Source: Acidimicrobiia bacterium (GTDB lineage: Bacteria; Actinomycetota; Acidimicrobiia; Spongiisociales; UBA11373). Taken from it: 64,000 bases of DNA. A program made the translations under genes and the position numbers. The DNA is taken from the NCBI GenBank assembly GCA_030584185.1, contig CP129495.1, positions 1,267,628 to 1,331,627 on the forward strand, read 5' to 3'. The notes beneath the pieces are model-generated. The model had not been told where the DNA came from. It did not search any database and saw only the letters and a program-made list of their open reading frames with translations. Every line of letters starts with the position of its first letter. The stretch's first letter is position 1. Shown here one piece after another: positions 58,865-64,000 of the stretch.

Positions 58865-60076
58865 ATGCGACGTTTCCTGGCACCGATCCTGGCGCTGACC
58901 CTGATCGCCGGCGCCTGTGGCGACGACGACGCCGCAACGACCACGACCACCACCGAGACCACCGTGGCCGAGACCACGACCACGGTTTCCGATACGACCA
59001 CCACCACGGTGGGCGAGACCACCACCACTTCGAGCACCCTGCCCGCCTCGCCGATTCTGGCGAGCCAGGGCGACGAGAACGACACGGTGGCCACCATCCA
59101 GTTCCTCCTCGACTGTCTCGGGTACGGTGACCTCACCATCGACGGCGAGTTCGGAGCGGCGACCACCGCCGCCGTGAAGAAGGCCCAGGAGGCCCTGGGC
59201 CTGGAGGCCACTGGGAACCCCACCGAGGACCTGTTCGCCGTCCTGTGGCGAACCTGCACCCAGGCCCGCATCATCGACCCGGGCGACGATCCGGTCACCG
59301 TGATCGGGTACGCCGACCCCGGGGCCCCCGAGGTGTTCCCGATCCCGCTCATCTTCGGGAGCACCCTCACCGTGCAGGTGATCTCGGGTGAGGGCTTGCT
59401 GCTCCTGGTCAAGACCGACGACGGCACCCCGCTGGCGACGGTCGACGGCACCTCGTTCCCGGTCCCGGCCAGCGGCGACTACACCATCGAGGTCGGCACC
59501 GAGGGCGAGCCGGGGATGTTCACCCTCGAGGTGGGAGTGACCTCCGGGGAGGGCGCCGGTGACTGGATCATCACCACCGACGGCGTGTCTTACAAGGGGA
59601 CCAAGTTCCCACTGGGCACCGCCGCCGGACCGATGATCACCAAGATCTTCGAGGTACTCGGCCACGGGGTGCGCAGTGACTTCGGCGAGTTCGACACCGG
59701 ATGGGACGATCCGGCCCAGCCCGGGTTCCGCGGGATCCTCATCGAGGGGATGGCATTCCTGTTCTTCGGGCCCACGCCCGCCGACCCGGGCATCCCGGAG
59801 ACTTTCGGCAGGTTCCGCTACGTGGGGCCGTCGTTCGACAAGGACGGGAACCCGCGGCCTGCGGGGTGGGTGCAGACCCTCTCCGGGATCACCGTGGGCA
59901 ACACCCTGGCCGACCTGAAGGAGACCTACGGCAGCAGCGTCAAGCCGGGGAGCGACACGGTCGGGCACTACTACCGCTACGCCTCCTCGGGCAAGGAGGT
60001 CTGCTTCTACTTCGGCAAGACCGCCCCCACCGACGCCACCCAGATCGTCGAGATCTCCACTCAGTGCCGGGGGTAG
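58865..60076 (+). CDS. lipoprotein with Thr-rich linker and peptidoglycan-binding domain
   Basis: 403 residues. Lipobox LIAGAC (about 13-18), a Thr/Glu-rich linker (24-60) that would span the cell wall, then a peptidoglycan-binding unit (TVATIQFLLDCLGYGDLTID, about 73-92, then EFGAATTAAVKKAQEALG). The C-terminal 240 residues are beta-rich with no recognised enzyme motif; a Cys pair appears near the end. Envelope-associated; function unknown. GGGAGA lies 4-9 bases before the ATG. Confidence 0.82.
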   Translation: MRRFLAPILALTLIAGACGDDDAATTTTTTETTVAETTTTVSDTTTTTVGETTTTSSTLPASPILASQGDENDTVATIQFLLDCLGYGDLTIDGEFGAATTAAVKKAQEALGLEATGNPTEDLFAVLWRTCTQARIIDPGDDPVTVIGYADPGAPEVFPIPLIFGSTLTVQVISGEGLLLLVKTDDGTPLATVDGTSFPVPASGDYTIEVGTEGEPGMFTLEVGVTSGEGAGDWIITTDGVSYKGTKFPLGTAAGPMITKIFEVLGHGVRSDFGEFDTGWDDPAQPGFRGILIEGMAFLFFGPTPADPGIPETFGRFRYVGPSFDKDGNPRPAGWVQTLSGITVGNTLADLKETYGSSVKPGSDTVGHYYRYASSGKEVCFYFGKTAPTDATQIVEISTQCRG

Positions 60077-60082
60077 GCCGAC

Positions 60083-61102
60083 CTACCCGGCCTGTTCCTG
60101 CAGGGATCGCGTGGCCAGGTCGACTCCGGGCCGGAGTTCCTTCTCGCACGCCGCCGCCCGAAAGGTCTCGACCATCCCCACCGACTCGTACAGCCGGGTG
60201 GCGCCGGTGAGGCTCTGGGCGTCCACGTCGAGCGCCACTGCGGTCTTTCCCCGCCGGGCGAGCTCGGCGAAACAGGTCTCCAACAACACCCGGCCCAGGC
60301 GGCGACCCCGCCACGGGCGGGTGACGCCCAGGCTGGACACATAGCCCACCGACGGGTCGCCCTCGTGTTCGCCGTACGCCCAGCAGTGGGCCACGATCTC
60401 GCCTCCCGAGTAGGCGTTCCACCACAGTGCCGGATCGAACCCGGGCCGTCCCATGGTCATGCGGAATCTCTCCATGCCCACCTCCAGAGGCATCTCGACG
60501 AACCCGTAGTGATCCCGGAAGCACTCCCGCTTGGCCAGGTAGGCGGCTTCGTCGTCCACGCCCGGGGTGAAGGTCCGCAACTCCACTCCCTCGGGAGGCT
60601 GCGGTGCCACCATGCCCGCCCCGAGCGGTCGCTCCATCTTGAGGCCGTAACGCACCGTCTCGAACCCGGCGGCGGTGAGCAGCGACACCGAGGGGGCGTG
60701 TCCGGCGTCGCAGAACGCACCGAGCACCACCCGGGCGTCCTCCGGGGCCTCGCCCAGGCGCTCGCCCGCACGGCCCTCCACCCACTCGACCAGGACGGAC
60801 CCGATGCCCTGTCCGGTGTGCTCCGGCATCACCGCCCCGAAGGCCTCGGGGGCGACGTGGGGAGGCGTGCTGGAGAGGAACTCCATCCCCGCCAGGTCTC
60901 CCGACCCGGACCGGACCAGCATGACGTCGCGCTCCAGGTCGATATGGCCGGCACGAAGGAACCCGGCGAGGTCTTCGGCGCTCACCAGCGCCCGACCCGA
61001 CTGCGCCACCTGGGTGCGCACGAACTGCTCCGCCATCTCGCCCACCACGTCGGGCTGGGCCGGGGCCACCAGGTACCCGGCGGGAAGTGTGGAACTGGAC
61101 AC
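60083..61102 (-). CDS. tandem GNAT acetyltransferase, paralogue of the next gene
   Basis: 339 residues. Two GNAT halves; the C-terminal one has SSLGVTRPWRGRRLGRVLLE (acetyl-CoA loop) and ALDVDAQSLTGATRLYESVG. Mycothiol-synthase-like; likely acetylates a small amine. AAGGAG lies 6 bases before GTG 61102. The 3' third of the gene is nearly identical in DNA to that of the gene at 61399 while the 5' halves differ clearly. Confidence 0.87.
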   Translation of the reverse strand: MSSSTLPAGYLVAPAQPDVVGEMAEQFVRTQVAQSGRALVSAEDLAGFLRAGHIDLERDVMLVRSGSGDLAGMEFLSSTPPHVAPEAFGAVMPEHTGQGIGSVLVEWVEGRAGERLGEAPEDARVVLGAFCDAGHAPSVSLLTAAGFETVRYGLKMERPLGAGMVAPQPPEGVELRTFTPGVDDEAAYLAKRECFRDHYGFVEMPLEVGMERFRMTMGRPGFDPALWWNAYSGGEIVAHCWAYGEHEGDPSVGYVSSLGVTRPWRGRRLGRVLLETCFAELARRGKTAVALDVDAQSLTGATRLYESVGMVETFRAAACEKELRPGVDLATRSLQEQAG

Positions 61103-61398
61103 AGAGATCTCCTTGTTGGATATGTCTATCAGTATTGAGATTAATAGAGATCGAGCAGAGTGTCCAGATCGAGGCGGCCCCGGCGTTCGGATGAAGGCGA
61201 GACTCACCGGTGCGTGATGGCCCGGGGTAGTGCCAGTGCGGCGCCGACTACGACCTCGAGTCGGGTGCCGCCGGCGAATTGCGCTCATGCGGACGGGCCT
61301 GCGGCGTGTCCGGGAGCGGGGCGACGGCTGCTTGCGCGGATGGAGCCATCCCGCGGCCGGTTCTCTGCAAGGCCATGGCCTTGGTTCGACCAGGCCCG

Positions 61399-62406
61399 CT
61401 ACTCGAGCGTTCGCGTCGCCAGGTCGACTCCGGCCCGGAGTTCCTTCTCGTTGACGGCGGCCCGGAAGGTCTCGACCATCCCCACCGACTCGTACAGCCG
61501 GGTGGCGCCGGTGAGGCTCTGGGCATCGACGTCGAGCGCCACTGCGGTCTTGCCACGCCGGGCGAGCTCGGCGAAACAGGTCTCCAAGAGCGCCCGGCCC
61601 AGGCCGCGGCCCCGCCAGGGACGGGCGACCCCCAGGCTGAACACGTAACCCGACGCGACGTCACCACCGTGTTCGCCGTACGCCCAGCAGTGGGCCACGA
61701 TCTCGCCTCCCGAGTAGGCGTTCCACCACAGTGCCGGGTCGAACCCGGGCCATCCCATGTTCTCTCGAAAACTCTCGAGGCCGATCTCGACCGGGACATC
61801 GACGAAGCCGTAACTGTCTCGGAACGCCTCGCTCCTGGCCAGGTAGGCGGCCTCGTCGTCCTCCCCCGGGGTGAAGGTCCGCAGTTCGACCCCATCGGGA
61901 AGCGCAGGGGGCTCCAGGCCCGCCTGAAGAGGCCTTTCCATGCTCATCCCGTAGCGGACCGTCTCGAACCCGGCGTCGGCAAGGAGTCGTGCAGACGGAG
62001 CGTGCTTGTCGTCGGAGAAGATCGTCAGCACCACACGGGTGCCGGCCGGGGCCTCCCCGAGACGCTCGACGGCCCGGCTCTCCACCCACTCCATCAGGAA
62101 GGACCCGACTCCTCGGGAGGTGTGGTCCGGCAGAACGGCCCCGAAGGCGTGGGGGGCGACGTGGGGTGGCCGGTTGGAGAGGAACTCGCATCCGGCGACG
62201 TCCCCGAACTCCGACACCAGGAGGGCGACGTCCCTGGCGACATCGATGTGCCCCTCCCTGAGGAACGCCGCCGCCTCCGCAGGACTCAGGAACGCCCGCC
62301 CGGATTGGGAGTGCTGGGCGAAGGCATACCGCTCGGCGATGTCATCGACGATCTCGTCGGTCGCGGTGACCGCTCGATAGCCGGCCGGTGGTTTGAGGCT
62401 GAACAT
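61399..62406 (-). CDS. tandem GNAT acetyltransferase
   Basis: 335 residues. Same architecture as the preceding gene: FGAVLPDHTSRGVGSFLMEW in the first half and FSLGVARPWRGRGLGRALLE, ALDVDAQSLTGATRLYESVG in the second. Starts at ATG 62406; the upstream AGGTAGAGGTGG could serve as ribosome site. Divergent from an HTH regulator whose start is 63 bases away, which may control it. Confidence 0.87.
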   Translation of the reverse strand: MFSLKPPAGYRAVTATDEIVDDIAERYAFAQHSQSGRAFLSPAEAAAFLREGHIDVARDVALLVSEFGDVAGCEFLSNRPPHVAPHAFGAVLPDHTSRGVGSFLMEWVESRAVERLGEAPAGTRVVLTIFSDDKHAPSARLLADAGFETVRYGMSMERPLQAGLEPPALPDGVELRTFTPGEDDEAAYLARSEAFRDSYGFVDVPVEIGLESFRENMGWPGFDPALWWNAYSGGEIVAHCWAYGEHGGDVASGYVFSLGVARPWRGRGLGRALLETCFAELARRGKTAVALDVDAQSLTGATRLYESVGMVETFRAAVNEKELRAGVDLATRTLE

Positions 62407-62468
62407 GGGTTTGACGCCACCTCTACCTATCGTTCTCAGGAATGATACAGATCGTGTAGGGTTCCCGC

Positions 62469-63005
62469 GTGGAGCTGGCACCGGAGATCGAGGCGCTACT
62501 CCATCCGGCGCGCCTCCGCCTGGCGCGGGTGCTCTCCGAGCGGTCGCTCACCGTCGATGAGTTGGCCGGGGCCGTGCCCGACATCCCCCGATCTTCGATC
62601 TACCGGCACCTGGCGCGTCTCGTCGCCTCCGGCGTCGTGGAGGTCGTGGAACATCGCCACGGCCAGGGAGGGCCGCAGCGGGTGTACCGCCTGGTCGAGG
62701 GATCCGGGCAGATCACAACCTCGCAGGCTGCGGAGCTCGGCGTGGCCGACCTCACCCGGCTGTTCACCGGGTTCGTGGGCTCGCTGCTCGCCGACTGGGA
62801 GCGCTACGTCGCCACCGATCCCGACCCCGCCGTGGCCACCCCGACCTTCTCCCAGGTGTGGATCGGTGCCGACCGAGCGGAGATGTCGGAGCTCATGGGG
62901 CGGCTGCGCGAGTTGATCGAGCCCTACCGAGAACGCCCCGGCGTGCGCCGCACGCTGAGCATCGTCGTCCTGCCCACCGGCGAGGGGGCGGATCGGATCG
63001 GGTAG
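62469..63005 (+). CDS. ArsR-like winged-helix transcriptional regulator
   Basis: 178 residues. HTH at residues 8-70 (IEALLHPARLRLARVLSERS, LTVDELAGAVPDIPRSSIYR, HLARLVASGVVEVVEHRHG), then a helical effector-like domain with LFTGFVGSLLADWERY. Related regulators (helix-turn-helix 20 type) respond to small molecules. GTG follows TAGGGT (62457-62462) by 6 bases. Likely regulates the divergent GNAT gene. Confidence 0.88.
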   Translation: MELAPEIEALLHPARLRLARVLSERSLTVDELAGAVPDIPRSSIYRHLARLVASGVVEVVEHRHGQGGPQRVYRLVEGSGQITTSQAAELGVADLTRLFTGFVGSLLADWERYVATDPDPAVATPTFSQVWIGADRAEMSELMGRLRELIEPYRERPGVRRTLSIVVLPTGEGADRIG

Positions 63006-63113
63006 GTGCCTTCCGCCGGTGACCTCCAGGCGGGCGGTGCAAGACCGACGGCGAGGACGCCCTGGCGAACACCCGTTCGTGGTGCTACGGTGCCTGCCCC
63101 GTCGAAGAGCAGC

Positions 63114-64000
63114 ATGGAAGAGCGTCCGGGCGATTGGGATCGGTTGGCGCATCACGCCCGGATCCTGCGCGACCTCCACGCCGGAGTGGCCGTGAGCCCG
63201 GAGTTCGACTCGCCGGCGATGCGGCGTCGAATCGCAGGCCTCCGGATCACCGAACGCCTCTGCCAGGACCGGCAGGCGGAGGCTTCTCGAAGGCGAGCCG
63301 AACTGGAGACCACCCTTGCGGACATCGTGGCCCGGGCACCGCGGGTGGTGCCGGCTCCGAAGCCGCCCCGGTCGACGGTTTTCGTACCGGGCACGACCCC
63401 CGGCGCCTCGCCGCCTCCGAGCTTCTGGATGCCTCGGCGCACGGCGCACGACCTCGAGCAGTTCTGGTCTCCGACGGTCGTGCTCGGGTTCCGGGCGTGG
63501 GACGTGCGCCGGCAGGTGTGGGGCGCCAAGCGGCCCTGGCTCACCCCCACCTATTGGGCCGGCTGTGTCGCCCACGGCGCGGAGGCATTCGACGACGAGG
63601 TACCCCACACCGACGGGCGCTGTGGCCGACCTCCCTGCGGGATCTACGCCACCAAGGCGCCCGAGATGCTGCTCGAGGAACTGGAGAGCGAGGCCAACCG
63701 GACCGCATTCGGGCTGGTGGCGCTGTCCGGCAAGGTGGTCGAACACACCGCCGGGTATCGGGCCGCCGAGGCGCGGGTCCTCGCCGTCTGCGTGCGCCAG
63801 GGGAACACGGTGATCGAGGTCGCTCCCGAGGACCTGCCCGGATTCTTCGCCGACCCCTGCGAGTTGCTGGACCCGTTGCTCGAGGCCTCGCCCGCCCGGC
63901 AGGCGGGAGGGCCGGAGACCGGCCAGGTGTCCGCCACTGTTACCCGCCACCGGGACGGCGGGGAGGCACGCCGGGCAATAGCCCGTCTCCTGGTGTCGGC
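63114..64000 (+). CDS. unknown protein with a Cys-containing CGIYA-type domain (3' end off the window)
   Basis: 295 residues visible, no stop before the window ends. An Arg-rich coiled N-terminus (about 1-70, ERLCQDRQAEASRRRAELET) leads into VVLGFRAWDVRRQVWGAKRP, LTPTYWAGCVAHGAEAFDDE, VPHTDGRCGRPPCGIYATKA: a Trp/Arg fold start followed by Cys-x(n)-His-x(n)-Cys-x4-CGIYA, a layout seen in actinobacterial proteins of unknown role. ATG 63114 is taken; an in-frame GTG about 8 codons upstream is possible. Confidence 0.72.
   Translation, partial: MEERPGDWDRLAHHARILRDLHAGVAVSPEFDSPAMRRRIAGLRITERLCQDRQAEASRRRAELETTLADIVARAPRVVPAPKPPRSTVFVPGTTPGASPPPSFWMPRRTAHDLEQFWSPTVVLGFRAWDVRRQVWGAKRPWLTPTYWAGCVAHGAEAFDDEVPHTDGRCGRPPCGIYATKAPEMLLEELESEANRTAFGLVALSGKVVEHTAGYRAAEARVLAVCVRQGNTVIEVAPEDLPGFFADPCELLDPLLEASPARQAGGPETGQVSATVTRHRDGGEARRAIARLLVS

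Noticed and set aside
1-64000. CRISPR arrays, rRNA genes and classical riboswitches
   Set aside because: No regularly spaced repeat-spacer pattern, rRNA segment or recognisable riboswitch core was seen on either strand.

Overview
The window is a GC-rich (roughly two thirds G+C) bacterial chromosome segment, most likely from an actinobacterium near the Acidimicrobiia. Evidence: strong G/C third-position bias, two F420-type oxidoreductases, mycothiol-synthase-like tandem GNAT proteins, a 29-residue bS22-type ribosomal protein, and an unusually consistent TANNNT box 6-9 bases before start codons, indicating widespread leaderless transcription. The class assignment is inference; the genes are read directly.

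Layout. 1-6157: partial acyl-CoA dehydrogenase, rhomboid protease, class V aminotransferase, DinB protein and an amino-acid ABC permease/ATPase pair. 6138-13200 is accessory DNA. First comes a 1.6 kb segment bounded by an exact 32-bp direct repeat that duplicates the 3' end of the ABC ATPase gene; it holds two exported proteins of unknown function. Then follow four toxin-antitoxin modules and two orphan genes, with copies of a degenerate same-orientation repeat in the gaps. 13215-24108 is core metabolism: thioesterase-like protein, YajQ, a class III aminotransferase with carbamate kinase, a CarH-like B12 photoreceptor-type regulator, apolipoprotein N-acyltransferase, inositol phosphatase, amidohydrolase, MaoC, a SelW-like selenoprotein read through an in-frame TGA, aldo/keto reductase and an F420/FMN protein. 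24178-31124 is a second accessory block: HigBA, an XRE/nucleotidyltransferase module flanked by direct repeats, a lipid-facing or exported protein, a murein-endopeptidase-like protein and a large serine recombinase.

31163-40658: reverse transsulfuration pair, acyltransferase, and a copper cluster (CsoR, CopZ, CopA and cytochrome c facing a cupredoxin lipoprotein, PCu(A)C and Sco1), consistent with copper export plus delivery to a cytochrome oxidase. 40723-64000: lipid and CoA metabolism (enoyl-CoA hydratase, methylmalonate-semialdehyde dehydrogenase, GMC oxidoreductase, acyltransferase), homoserine kinase, a cation efflux protein, tRNA-Gly(CCC), dCTP deaminase, a DEAD-box helicase, exporters, regulators and a tandem pair of GNAT paralogues. 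Both window edges cut genes.

The observations most worth pursuing are the unannotated selenocysteine codon with a matching SECIS hairpin at 22505-22567, the repeat-bounded toxin-antitoxin cassettes, the 32-bp repeat island, and the B12-dependent light-sensor-type regulator in an operon with a small Cys/His protein.
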